Shown piece after piece: positions 11,004 to 22,389 of a stretch of DNA of 64,000 bases. How positions within the stretch are numbered: the stretch's first letter is position 1; every line of letters starts with the position of its first letter. The notes under the pieces were generated by a model that was not told the origin of the DNA, made no database searches, and saw only the letters and a list, made by a program, of their open reading frames with translations. Origin of the DNA: Daphnia pulex (lineage: Eukaryota > Arthropoda > Branchiopoda > Diplostraca > Daphniidae); contig NC_060017.1 of the NCBI RefSeq assembly GCF_021134715.1, positions 558,001 to 622,000 of the forward strand, written 5' to 3'. The position numbers and the translations under genes were made by a program.

Positions 11004-11657
11004 GTTACATTTGGTTCGGTCCATATGAAATGCTTACTGGAAGTAATTTTGGTGAATTATCGTCTCAACCAAGCTTATAATGGAACGCATGAATGCTCCT
11101 TCTTGATAACTGACAAGAGTTACTTAACTGTAGAATACGGGCTAGCCTTTGCTAAGAATTCGTCACTTACTCCAATTTTCAATCAAGCGTAATGACCATT
11201 CTACCTGTTTTGAAATAATACGAATGATAAAAATTAATTATTTTGTGATGACTCATATTATAGAATAAGGTTAATTGATCAGTCAGGAATTCTAGAGTTT
11301 TCACGACGGGCTAGTTTTACTGGCAAAAACCCGTGTTCCATAGGCAATGGTATATAACTTATTCATGTCATGTGACTGATGAGTATAGTATGCCCTATCC
11401 ATATCCTAGGTTATACGTCAAGAGCGATGCAGCTTGGCGACTTCCCCGGACTATTTTACATAACCTTAATTGGATTATCTACCGCTACCGTTACCTTTAT
11501 TTGGGAGAGGATCCCAAAGTATTTCAAATCGTGGCGTAAGAAGACAACGAATGCGGCTGCAGTTTCTCCCGTTTCTGCCGTCTGCAAACCAGTGGTCCCC
11601 AATCAGAAAATTTCGAATACAATACCTATCAACTGGAATTGGAAATCGAGAAATTAA
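11004..11657 (+). pseudogene. Ionotropic receptor (iGluR-like) C-terminal fragment
   Basis: Three exons on the plus strand join in phase: 11004-11188, 11264-11349 and 11425-11657 (stop). The product shows the end of the ligand-binding S2 lobe (TVEYGLAFAKNSSLTPIFNQ, then AIRLIDQSGILEF) and the last transmembrane helix, LGDFPGLFYITLIGLSTATV, followed by FIWERIPKYFKSW and a short cytoplasmic tail. This matches the arthropod IR/kainate-like receptor family used for chemosensation. The amino-terminal domain, S1 and pore exons are missing: upstream, before about 10.8 kb, lies the LTR element. The fragment itself has no stop or frameshift, so the loss is recent or the gene continues from a rearranged position. 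I treat it as a broken gene. Confidence 0.7.
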
Positions 11658-12392
11658 CAGAGGAGATTGATCGAATGCTTTTAACTGACAAGGATATTCG
11701 AGGTATTCTGAACGAATTATTTTATACCAAATTATTGTTAGTACATTGTCTCCATGGGCGATTGCGCATATTAAATTTGAATTTGGTAGTGTTTAACAAG
11801 AGTACGACATTGTCCCAATTTCGTCTTCTTCATCGAACAAAGTGCTTATCATAGTCACAGGCATGGCGGACAGATAAAGCCTTCGTTGGCTCCTCTAATT
11901 GTTTACCTTAATAGTTCGATAAAAAAGTCCGCGCTCCCGATTGTCCTACTCACATGCAAAATGTCAACTTTAGTGGCTTCATTACTTGAGCATGACTACG
12001 CCTAATCGTGAGAAAACGTCCAGCTTAGTCTAATAATTTATTATTTAAAACATATGAATCAATAAATATCACATATAAATAGAAATATCGATTTAAAAAA
12101 ATGGGTAGGAGGTTCGTAAGGTAAAGGGGTGTTGTAGGCAAGGTAGTGGGTTTGAAAATTTTCTCGTTAGTGGGGTCTTGCTGTTGTGTGATTAAGGTAG
12201 AAGGTCGATATAAAACGTTGACGTTGACATTCTGCAATGTTCCCATATATGCCGAACCACGAGATGAGTTCCTAGATAAGCAGCTGGGAAGAGTACAGTA
12301 ATCAATCAGGCATTGAATGCCCAACGAAGTGATCATGTAAATGACGGCCAGGGAGAAAATTGCCAGACGGAAGTCGAACACGGGCGGGATTT
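11658..12392. other. Intergenic, no supported gene
   Basis: A minus-strand ORF of 123 codons (12025-12396) begins directly at the MVB12-like stop in another frame and has one hydrophobic stretch. I see no homology or splice support and do not call it a gene. Confidence 0.4.
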
Positions 12393-13328
12393 TCACCCCA
12401 TGTAGAATTTAAGGAAAGGAACTCCTTCCAGGCCTGAATAAAAGATAAATTGTGCTTATGTCAAGCAACTGTTTGATTCCATAAAATAAAATAAAATAAA
12501 AATTTATTTCTAACCTGTGAAACCTGATAGTGTAGACGTTGATATGACAATAAGATGATTCTTTGTGGCTGGGTTGTCATCTGGTGAGGGCTTATCATTG
12601 TTGAGAGGAGGTAATGGAGCAGGTCTTACTGGAGATTTGATTTGGGGATTGGCATTGGAAGAATTTTTTGTGTAGGGTGTAGGAGAAACAACTGGTGTAG
12701 ATGAAGTGAAACCTGAATTTGTTGTGGGTTTAAGGTTGACTGCTGGTAGGGATGGAAGAACTCGATTCAACATTGGATTTGAATTTGAAGGTAGGGGAGC
12801 AGATTTGTAACACAGCACCAATCCATTGATTTCTCCACCCATGGTAAAACCTTCAGGAGCTTTCTTTGATTTACTTAGTATGATGATGTCAGTAATGGCA
12901 AGAAAGACTGAATTTTTCTCGCTCAGTCTGTAGGTTAATTGCCGCTTCCTCCAAGCTCTTTGCTCTGCAAACAAATATGTTGTTAGAAAACCATCAAAGA
13001 ATTTCTAATTTCTAGTTCTTAGTTTCTTACCAGCCCCATAAGTTTTCGACAACAAGACATACCCATTGGGGGGAGCATCTTTGTCATTGATTACACACAA
13101 TGAATCAATAACAAATCCAGAAGGACCTTCTGTCTTTGACAAGCATAGATAACGTGTGATCCTTTTACCAAAAAAACCATCTTTCCATAAATCTGCATCC
13201 AAATCTTGATCGTGCGATTTGGCTACAACTGTGTAGCCAAGAGGACATTTTGACGGATCTTCGACAACACAAAGTGCCGTCACTGGACGGTCATCTGGTA
13301 AAGGTAGGGTATTATAAAGTACCTTCAT
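12393..13328 (-). CDS. MVB12-like ESCRT-I subunit (MABP domain), 262 aa
   Basis: ESCRT-I accessory subunit for sorting ubiquitinated cargo into multivesicular bodies. Exons: 13031-13328 (ATG at 13328), 12515-12964 and 12393-12433 (TGA), all in phase. The MABP domain covers about residues 10-150: PVTALCVVEDPSKCPLGYTV, then DADLWKDGFFGKRITRYLCL and DSLCVINDKDAPPNGYVLLS, with the typical DADLWKDG box. A Pro/Ser/Asn-rich linker follows. The last exon reads GLEGVPFLKFYMG and stops; family members continue after a GVPF motif into a UMA domain of some 50 residues. So the protein ends where UMA should begin. This could be a lineage feature, a frameshift or an alternative last exon. Confidence 0.8.
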
Positions 13329-13561
13329 TCTAGCCAGTTACTTTAAGCCTCAATGAAATAAGAAAAGAACAATGATTTCGACAACACTTTTCTTGAGCTC
13401 GATGATTCACAAAGGAAAGGCCTCCTTGAGACTTGCGACCTTGAATTTTACATTTAACACCTAATAGAGGTACCATCAATGGGCAAGTCTAGATTAGCTA
13501 TAAATTCTATTACGCTAGCTACGATTCTATAAACGGAAATCTAGAAGGAAGACAGCTTGGG

Positions 13562-13636
13562 CACGCTCAGCTAGTTGTGCAGCAACTAACATGTTACATT
13601 ATACTGTATGAGTTGCTGCACAACTGGCTGAGCGTG
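13562..13636. repeat. Long hairpin, 26-bp arms
   Basis: Arms 13562-13587 and 13611-13636 are inverted copies with one mismatch (core AGTTGCTGCACAACT), separated by a 23-bp AT-rich loop. It lies beside the fold-back inversion in the clathrin fragment. Confidence 0.85.
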
Positions 13637-13699
13637 AAGCACGATTGAATGAGAACGAATTGAGACTTCGTCAGATGCAAGAACAACTGGCATCGTCAC

Positions 13700-13763
13700 C
13701 GGGCATCATTTGGGTCAATCGCAAAGGCCAAGTATGTTTGAGATTGACCCCAAATGATACCCG
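13700..13763. repeat. Fold-back inverted repeat inside the clathrin fragment
   Basis: Arms 13700-13720 and 13742-13763 are inverted copies (core CATCATTTGGG) with a 21-bp loop. The minus-strand arm ends clathrin exon 5 at the SSGIIW motif. The plus-strand arm continues the same clathrin sequence ([11 protein letters not shown]) in the opposite direction, so the clathrin piece turns back on itself here. Confidence 0.8.
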
Positions 13764-15436
13764 AAGAGAGCTCGTGTGGGGCGGTGACGAATACAGTTTC
13801 TGCCGAAATTCGGTTCATGTAGATACAGGTACCAGTCTCCATGTCATACAAATGAATGTAGCCATACTTTGTAATCAAATACAGTACGTCGTGTTTCGGG
13901 CTGACCTAAAAACAACACCATTTAACAATAAACACACTGTCAAAGTACATTCGATCGTTTTTCACAAACGTTTCTATTGCGGCGCACAAAATTATTCATT
14001 TTTAAAATGGAAATAAGAGTTTACCTGCATAGTAGTGCATAGCTACGGGAAAGTCGTTCTGGGCTTCGGGTGGGAAGAAAACATCGACATTTTTCTTCGC
14101 AAAAGGCTGATTTTCGGTTGGCGGCGTTCCTACTTCACTGATATGCAACTGCGAGGAAATTTAAAGATTGAAACTAATCGAAATGACGACAATGGTTAAA
14201 TGTTTACCTTTCCGCCCTGAGCACTTCTGACTGCGTAGCAAAACAGGGTAGAGAGTTCAGGATTTCCCTCCATTTTGAACTGTGAGAAGGCAGCAGCGTG
14301 ACCTTCGATAGGTTCGCTGACTTTTCTTTCGACAGAGTAAAGTTGCATTGCTCCAACGACGCGATTTTGGTGGGTGGATTGGCCAATAAGAAGTAGCCAC
14401 GTTTGCTTGGCGTCCGTTCTATAGTTGATAATTTGACAGCCTGTCAAACTGGAGTGGCGGTCAAACATTTTCAGCGGAAGAGAAAGCCACTCCATGGACC
14501 AATGGTAGACGGCACCCTCGGTGACTAAGACAATGGTATTTACAGAAATCCACTTCCAAAACACCACATCTTCCGTCATGGTGTGAACCCTCATCATTGA
14601 CTCGGTTCCAATACAGAAAATCTGAAGGGTTCTTCCAGCTAATAAAAGTCAACATATAAAAACGATCACACACCCATCATGCTATTACATAATCAAGAAC
14701 ACTTACCCTTTAGAGCAATCACTTTGCAGGCTGGATTCATGATGGCTGAATCTGCAGTGAATGGCCTTCTGATGGGGTTTGTTGGATCATGCAAGTTAAT
14801 GATGACCACCTGTGCTGTTTCTCCCACCTTCTCTCGGACACAGATGAATTTGTCCGACTCCATGGTGAGAGTGCTGAATCCGATGTTGGCAGCATTGATC
14901 CTTATACTTGTGAGCTGTGTAAATTGAGAAAAAAGAAGCACTGATAAATGTGGGATCGGGAAACAAAACACTTCCTTGCAAATAACAAGTATTAATTATG
15001 GAAACCTTACATATGCAGACAACCTTAATTACAGCTTTAAAATGCAAGTGGTCATTCTTCAAGCCACACATAATAAATTGGAAAATTTTTTGTGAAATCA
15101 TGTTCTCGTTTATCATGGCTGAAAACTATTGATTGGGAAAGGTGTGAGTATGACTTGGCAAGTATATGTCACTTGATACCCATTGCAACAGTTATTAAAC
15201 GATATACTTGTTTCATACTTGAAACGAAACCAAAAAAGCAGGTGCGTCATTTAAACCATCTTATAGGACCGGAAAAACCGTACAATCCGTTAAAAAAATG
15301 AATTGCCGGTGTGAGTCATTGGCCGGCCACATTCAGGCTGTCAAACCCATAAACGTTTTTACTTAAACAATGATCAAAATTGAGGTATAAATACCTGTAG
15401 ATGCTCTTGAAACTTGATGGGTAACATCTGAGCCAT
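13742..15436 (-). pseudogene. Chc: Clathrin heavy chain N-terminal fragment, frameshifted
   Basis: Clathrin heavy chain forms the vesicle-coat triskelion. Exons: 15395-15436 (start MAQMLPIKFQEHLQ), 14707-14914, 14208-14638, 14025-14148 and 13742-13905. They encode most of the terminal beta-propeller: [56 protein letters not shown] and [20 protein letters not shown]. About 320 of some 1,675 residues are present; linker, leg and trimerisation regions are missing. Exon 4 ends with a 10-bp tandem duplication (CTATGCACTACTATGCAG), which makes it 124 bp instead of 114 and shifts frame into exon 5. Exon 5 runs into the fold-back inversion. Introns are retained, so this is a DNA-level partial duplicate. 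The functional gene should be elsewhere in the genome. Confidence 0.92.
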
Positions 15437-16189
15437 TATGACGGTCTGATGGTCTAATCTAAGGTACAAACTCTTCTAGATCGGGACTTTTTTCCAAATA
15501 GCCTCCCTCCTGAGAAACCGAACTGATAGACAGCTGTCACACAAGTTGCATTCCTTCATGCATTCCGCATGTTGCGGATGCCAAATGCCAACGCAAGTCA
15601 GAATTTTGTGTATTCATCCGCTAGTCAGCTGCCACCGCCGCCATCTTTTCCAAAAATAATTTTCAAAATGTGCATTTAAGTACAAATAGATGCTTATGAA
15701 TATGCGTTAAATGACTAGTTAACTCATGGAATTGTTTCCAATTCCGATATTTTCAATAAAATATAACGCATTGCGACTTTTATTCTGGATCTATCTTGCG
15801 CGTGAATTTGATATTGGAACCGCCCCCTTTCGTGAAGTTACTATATGGCGGGACGTGGACATAGGGAAATTTAAATGTTCAAAATCATTACGCCCCCCTT
15901 TTAGAAAAAAAGCCTAATATAATTCTGAGAAAATTAAATGTGCAATCGAAATTATAGAACCGATTTTAATATTAGCATGATGATCTATTTCACCACGTTA
16001 CGCACATCGCACAGCAGATTATTAATCACTCACCAAAACGAGATAGCAAAAAGAGGAAAGGAAAAATGTAACCAACAAAAGAAATATAGAGAAAAATGAG
16101 TGAAACTAATCGTATATAAGAAGTTTGTATGTGTGTGTGTGGACTGTATTTTTTTTGTTTTTTTGTTTTCTTAATATTGTGGTCAGCCT
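15437..16189. other. Intergenic, nothing supported
   Basis: Sequence upstream of the clathrin fragment and downstream of the K+ channel fragment. I see no exon or repeat that I can support. Confidence 0.4.
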
Positions 16190-16678
16190 GGCTTTTCTTA
16201 TCGGTCATCCTCATCATCGTCATCTTCGATAATTCCCAATCGTTTGCAACGGATTTAACCGAATCGGTAACTTCTTCCTGGACCAGATTAAAGGACATGG
16301 CCAGCAGAGCGATACCGAAGAGCAGGTAAAGTGAGCAGAGGGCAATGCTGATCTCGACGTTTTCTTTGACGTTTTGCGCTGGAACAAAGTCGCCAAAACC
16401 GATTGTGGTCAGAGTGATGAAACAGAAATAAGCCGAGTCCAGGAAGGACCACTGCTCCCATCCGCTGAAGAGGCCGCCAAAGATGTAACCGACCACCAGT
16501 AAAATGCTCAATCAGATGGGCACCGGTTTGTTGTGATGGACATCTTCTTCTTCTTCCGAGTCGATGTAGTCATCCTCGTAGACGTAATCGTCATCGTAGT
16601 CGACTTCTTCCTGCTCCGTCAGTCGGCTGAGACGATTACTGCCGCCGCCGCTGCCGCTGCCAGCTCCAGACGTTCCAG
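16190..16678 (-). pseudogene. Two-pore-domain K+ channel exon with an in-frame stop
   Basis: K2P channels carry background K+ current. The exon opens after an acceptor at 16679 with a Gly/Ser and Asp/Glu-rich cytoplasmic loop ending HHNKPVPI. It then meets TGA at 16512-16514 and reads on in the same frame as LSILLVVGYIFGG, the pore helix region SFLDSAYFCFITLTTIGFGD (second selectivity filter TIGFGD), the last helix and SFNLVQEE. In K2P proteins the stop position is normally tryptophan (KPVPIWL), so a TGG to TGA change fits. The first pore and M1-M2 are absent. The lower border near 16190 is approximate. It is probably a broken partial copy. Confidence 0.8.
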
Positions 16679-17253
16679 CTACGTGCGTGCGTCATTGTTA
16701 CGTCACCAAAATGGGAGGATCGATAAAAGGCATCGAGTCACAACCCACCCACCCACAGAAGAAAGAAAGAAAGAAAGAAAGGAAAAAAAGGAAAAACTAG
16801 ATTAGATGAAAAACCGCCTTAATTCTTTTCTGGCAGTTCTCGACACTCTAACTAAGATAGAGACGTCGTCTCGGTCTTTGATCTGAATCACAGGCCTGTT
16901 AGAGATCGTGACTAATTTTGTGTAACTCGTGAGACATAGTCATCCATCAAAATAATTTATTTTGATTAAGGACTATTTGAAGAAACGAATTTAAATTCTG
17001 CCGCTAAGCTGCAACGCTACCGAATTTCAGAAAATTGTACCGAATTGTACCATACACCTTGAGTCATCTAGCGTGTAAAATTGCAAACAAATTGAATATA
17101 CTTGTGGAACAGAATACTTATGATAATACAGTTTTTTATGTGAAAAATTTGACTGGGGTTTTGCTTTTAAAAAACAATATTCACCACCAAAACATATTCA
17201 ATACCAACTTTTTACTAATGCGATTCCGTCATAGCGCTACGCACCCAAGGCCC
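16679..17253. other. Intergenic with GAAA microsatellite
   Basis: Holds a (GAAA)n run at 16761-16781 and AT-rich sequence up to the left border of duplication copy B. No exon is supported. Confidence 0.5.
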
Positions 17254-20200
17254 AACTGCAACACCTTCCAAAATTAATTAATTTTTATAAAAAATTTCAA
17301 ACGTCAACTATAAAAACTTTTAACAACTAAGAATTTTTAAATAAAATTTGTATTCTTTTTTTGTACAATTAGTAATTTAAAAAAAAAATGTCTAATTTAT
17401 TCCATGTCACTTCGCAAATTGGCAATCTTCAATATAAAGATGTCAGCGCTTGGTTCAAAAGTAAACAAAAATGTACTCCACGATATTCCATTTATTAAAC
17501 CTATGCTGTACATTCGTTTGCTATTGGTGATTCTACAGGTGATTTAGTATTCTCTTTTTTATTTGCATTCTATGACCATAAATTATTAATTCTTCTTGTA
17601 GGTTATTTTCAACCATCTCATACCTGACCATCAATCAGATGGATTTCAATCCCCTTACAAGCTTCTTCCTACCAACTCTACATTGTTAGATACAATTGTA
17701 GACTACACATTGGGTGGATTTGCACGCTGGGACGGGCAATATTTTCTCCATATTTCAACTCTAGGTTACACCCATGAAAATTGCCTTGCATTCTTCCCTG
17801 CTTATCCCCTTCTTTTACGTTTCACATCAGTTTGTCTTTCATTCCTTAGTTGCCACACACTAACTTACTGGAATTCCACATTACTTGGCAGTATTATTAT
17901 AAATACTGTTTGTTTTATAATTGCTGCATATTTTTTATTCTTGATTACGGATAAGTTGTTTAATAACTCAAATTTTGCCCTTCAAACATGGAAACTATTT
18001 TGCATTTCACCTGCAACCATATTTTTCTTGGCGCCCTATTCTGAATCCCTCTTTAGTGCCCTTACTTTTGGTGGTATTTACAACTGCATTGAGTACAAGT
18101 TTCTTACAGCTAGCATTTTCTTTGCTGGTTCAGGTCTCACTAGATCTAATGGTCTTGTAAACATTGGATTTTTGCTTTATTTTGCTGTAAAGAAAACCTT
18201 CAGTACCAAATGGAAAGGTGTGCCAACTTTAGTTGCCAAAATAGTAATTTCAGTCATAACAACTGTTTTTCCATTTCTCTGTTATCAGTACTATGCTTTT
18301 ACACTTTTTTGTTTCCACAAACCTCATCGTCTTCCAACGGTTATTCACAATTACTTGGTGGACAGAAATGTTACTGTTCGTGGAGAAAGAATCCCACAGT
18401 GGTGCGAACAGAGCATTCCTTTTTCATATTCGGTTATCCAATCCCAATATTGGAATGTAGGATTCTTACGCTATTTTGAGTGGAAACAACTACCAAATTT
18501 TCTCCTGGCTGCGCCCATTCTATCTCTGGTCTTTCTTTATTTACTGATGTATGTCAAACAAAACTTTCACATTGTGTCGCGTTACAATTCATTCACAAGT
18601 GGCCAATCACAAATAAGTCATCCCATTTTCCGTCCTGCTGCCGGTGTGTTTGCCGCTCATTCCATATTTCTGGGCCTTTTCACTTTTTTCTTCGCTCATG
18701 TTCAGGTATAACCTTAAACAAAAGCAAATTCCGAATTTCAGAAACTGGAAACAAATAATTCATTACCTCAACATTTATTTAGATCTCCACTCGTTTGATT
18801 GGGTCGTCATGTCCAGCAGTCTACTGGTCAGTTAATAATTTTAAAAAGATTAATAAATTCAATTATACGATCATTAACCACGTAGGATGATGACTTGGAT
18901 GATGGATGGAAAATTGGCTAGCAAATGGAACTTAATGGAACAATGGAACCCGCTTCGACAGAAAAATCTTTCCACTGCAGGAAAATGTGTACGTTTCTAT
19001 TGTTTGTCATACGTGGTTATTGGAACTGTCATGTTTGTCAATCACCTACCTTGGACTTAAATAATAAACTTATTGCGTAGAGAATGATCATTTAACACAT
19101 ATGTTTTTTGTGCTGATTTCTTAAAAACGACAGTAGTATGTGCCAGCGAAAAAGATTAGAGTGCGAACCTTCTTCTATCGTGCAAATTGCAATTAAGTTC
19201 TAATCAACCTCGAAACCAAATAGAAAATTATTAGTAAAATCTATTACGCTTCAAGTTTATACAAAGGAAAACACATGACCGTCAGCTTAAAAAAAGTTAT
19301 TGGCCAGACGAATGGCAGATGTGGTGGAAAGAACCAAGTCGAGTGTAGGCAATCGAATTGTTGGAGCTTCCATTCGTGAACGCTGTTTGCGACGTCGTTT
19401 AACTACGCAACGTTCTAAATCGGAGCGCACGAACGACCGGAGGTAAGGCAGGACGTCGGCTGAATGACTGCGACGATTTAGCAAAACACTTCTTGGTATT
19501 GAGCACTGAAGTACAACTTGATTTGCACTCTTTGTCACTTTGTCGTACCTGCATCCGAAAATAAACAAACATTTATATTTGGCCAGCAAGAAATCCAAAA
19601 TGTTAATCCATACTGTAATTCCGCCAAGAAGTCTTGAGGAGACGTTTGCGTCATGTGACTCAAATCTTTCTCCATTAGTTGACTGCATCGATCAGACATA
19701 AACTGCTGGATTTCATACAACAAACTCTCGTCGTTCCAAGATAAATCATCCCTGGCGAGACATGAACTGAACAGTTCCTTGCCAGAGCGGAATTCCAGGC
19801 ATCGAGCGAGGCGCGTCAAATCTCCATTCGCTCCTTCCTTCTTTGATGATGATGTCTCATCGACTTGTATTGTTTCTTCGGCACTGTCGGGATCAACAAG
19901 GCTATCGTTCGAGAGAATTCGTGAGAACCTTTTCTTCGTCTTCCTCTTGACAATGAGAACAGAATCGGAATCCGCATCATAAGTGAACCGCGAAGACCTC
20001 GGGGCAGAAGCGTAGGGCCACTCGCAGAGTTTCCCGAAAATAGGAAGTTCAATAAGCTGAATTGGGCTGGAGTCTGAGGAATTGCTGGAAGGTTTCCAAA
20101 TCCTACTTCCATTATTGCTGTCTTCTTCGTCATTCTTAAGCTGCAATTGATTAAAGTTCAACTTTAACCGCAACGGATGAGACTGCAAGAGGAACTGTAA

Positions 20201-22389
20201 ATTCAGCAAAAGGGAGCGAAGATCGAGGTCTAATTCACCTCGGCTTCCCACCCAATCGGCCAGTGCTTTCCATTCCAGGGGATAGCCTTCAGCTAGACAC
20301 ACGCTCCACAAATAACCACCTATCATTGATTTTTGGAAAACGAGAATCAAATATAAAAATCCGTTTCTAAACCTTTTCAAGATAGAAAACTTACAGGCAG
20401 TCGACTGATCTGGACTCAAGAAATAGAAAATATCAAAATAGCTTTTAATTTTGTCCTGAATTTGTGTCAAAGCTCGTTCCTCGGTCGAGCCTAGTGTCAG
20501 GACAATGGGCCGCTTGCTGGTCTGGATCAATGTAGTCAAAGCGTTGTAGAAAGATTCATCTTCCATTTCGAAAACAATATCAACCTGAAATTACAACCAA
20601 GAGTTGAGTAGATAACAACATGAAACCCTAGAAATATTTCGCAATTACATCTTCGAAAAGTACGAGAGATAAGGCCGTTTTAATTTCTGTGCGGGCAGGT
20701 TTGGGTGCAGCTTTAGCGCCACCGAAAAACATTTTGCCCATACTGCTACTGACGGCATTGCTGTTATTGTTAAGCGAGTGTGACTGGGTAGCCTCGTGAA
20801 GGTGTGAAAGAAGAGTCTTGCCGTTTCTCCTCGAGGATGCATTGACTTCCAAAACGTTGTACCCCAACTCTTCAGCCAAGGCGTAAACGGTGGCCGTCTT
20901 CCCGCAACCGGCAGGTCCCACCAAGAGAACACAATTACAGAGCTGTGGAAATAAAAGAAAGCCGTCAGAAATGGCGAAACAATAAACAATAAATAAAAAC
21001 AATTGATTACTTCCTCTTCTTCTGGGTTCCAACTTGAATTCGATTTTTCATCAACGACGGCATCCTCCGAGTCCGTGCAGTCCGACTCTATCCTCTTCCT
21101 CTTTCCAACCTTTTTCGAGACTTTCTTGGGCGGAGCAGCGACTTCCTCGCCTGCTCTTAGTTTCCACTGATTTAACCAATTCTTCAACTGTTGGGAGGAC
21201 ATGCGGTTATTGGCTAAGATGTCAGCCGATTGCTTGGGAGCGTAGGCATCTGTCCACGGCAAGTCTCTGTCGCCATCCCTTTCCATGTTTGCTCTGGGAA
21301 GCAAAGTTCGGAGAGTTCGGAAGAAAGGAAAGGATAGAGAATGGTCTTCTTTCATCCGAGTGATCCACTCTTTACAAAAACGCCACTCGAGATAAGATGC
21401 TTGTTTGGGGGATATCGATCGATTGCAAGCCGAGTTGATACTACCAGGATTCGAGTTCAAGCTCGATGCAAAAGTTGTGGGTCGATTGATCTTCTTCGAA
21501 TGTGGAAGGCTTTTCCGCAACACAAGCGATTCGGGATAGGGAAGTCGCCACGGCTGAGAGCCGGCCTGTGTTACGTGACTAATTTTGGGGAAAATCTCAA
21601 CTGGGCGCTGCTCAAGGGCTGCCAATGCAGCGGTTTGCTGCTTCAGCACCTCTGGAACGCCACTAAACAGGAACTCTTGCTTTGCTTTTTTCACAGCTCG
21701 CGCTTCCTCTTCCCACTTTTTCTTGAGGAAAATCGGAGCGATATCTTCAGAAAGGATCACCAATTCATCCTCACTGTTGGCTTTTCCCTTCATTTCTCCT
21801 TTTTTACGTTTTTTCTTTGAGATTTGTTTAGGTTCAACCAGCTCCTCTTCAGGCTCGTCTCGCAGAGCAACCGGTTTGACGCGTATTCTTGTGCTGCGTC
21901 TCGGTCCTTCTTTGGAGTCGCTCTCCTGGTCGTCTGAAAACAAAAAATTCGTGATGAAGTTAAATGGAGTTACAAGAAACTTGAGACGATTCAGCTGCAT
22001 GTTCTACCACCATTTCAGAGATCAAAGTATTAAACTTCATTACAGTCTACTTCTCTAGGAAGGCCTCTCAGTGCTTCACTCTCATCACTACAAATCTTGA
22101 TTACATGTAAAACATTGACAACTAGACTATCATCATTACCATCGGAGACCTTGACATTGCCTGAAAGGCAAATTTTCATCTTCCACTGTGAATTTCGTGT
22201 TTGGGGCTGTACTGGATCTGGATTCTTGACGTCAACCATCACTTCAGGACTTGGACTGGATTCCGTCATCAGCTCTTCAGACGAAACAAGCTCTATTGTG
22301 TCAGCCAGGGCACTTGGAATGCCAATCTTTCGTTTCTTCTTTCTCTGCACCTTCTTGACAGCAGCAGGAGCTTTACAGCCCTTCTTTTG
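17254..22389 (+). repeat. Segmental duplication, copy B (PIGV plus ATAD5)
   Basis: Partner of 3030-8156. Copy B carries the complete ATAD5 first exon beyond its right border, so it is likely the source and copy A the duplicate; at the left border the two flanks simply differ. Confidence 0.95.
17440..19060 (+). CDS. PIGV: GPI mannosyltransferase 2 (PIG-V), copy B
   Basis: Same function and exon structure as copy A: 17440-17538, 17602-18705, 18783-18826 and 18886-19060, joining in phase to 473 codons. It carries the conserved LGGFARWDGQYFLHI and the C-terminal NHLPWT, and is intact. Differences from copy A cluster in the second half of exon 2 (for instance RNVTV and SLVFLYLLMYVKQN) and in exon 4 (KWNL, STAG). 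Intron 1 is 5 bp longer. The proximal 5' flank (about 17254-17439) is shared with copy A, with small differences; beyond that the upstream sequences are unrelated, so promoter strength may differ. An AATAAA follows the stop at 19063. It is convergent with ATAD5 copy B. Confidence 0.95.

Noticed and set aside
12025-12396. ORF starting at the MVB12 stop, as a missing UMA domain in another frame
   Set aside because: I could not match it convincingly to UMA and it needs an arbitrary frameshift; reported only as a possibility in the MVB12 entry.
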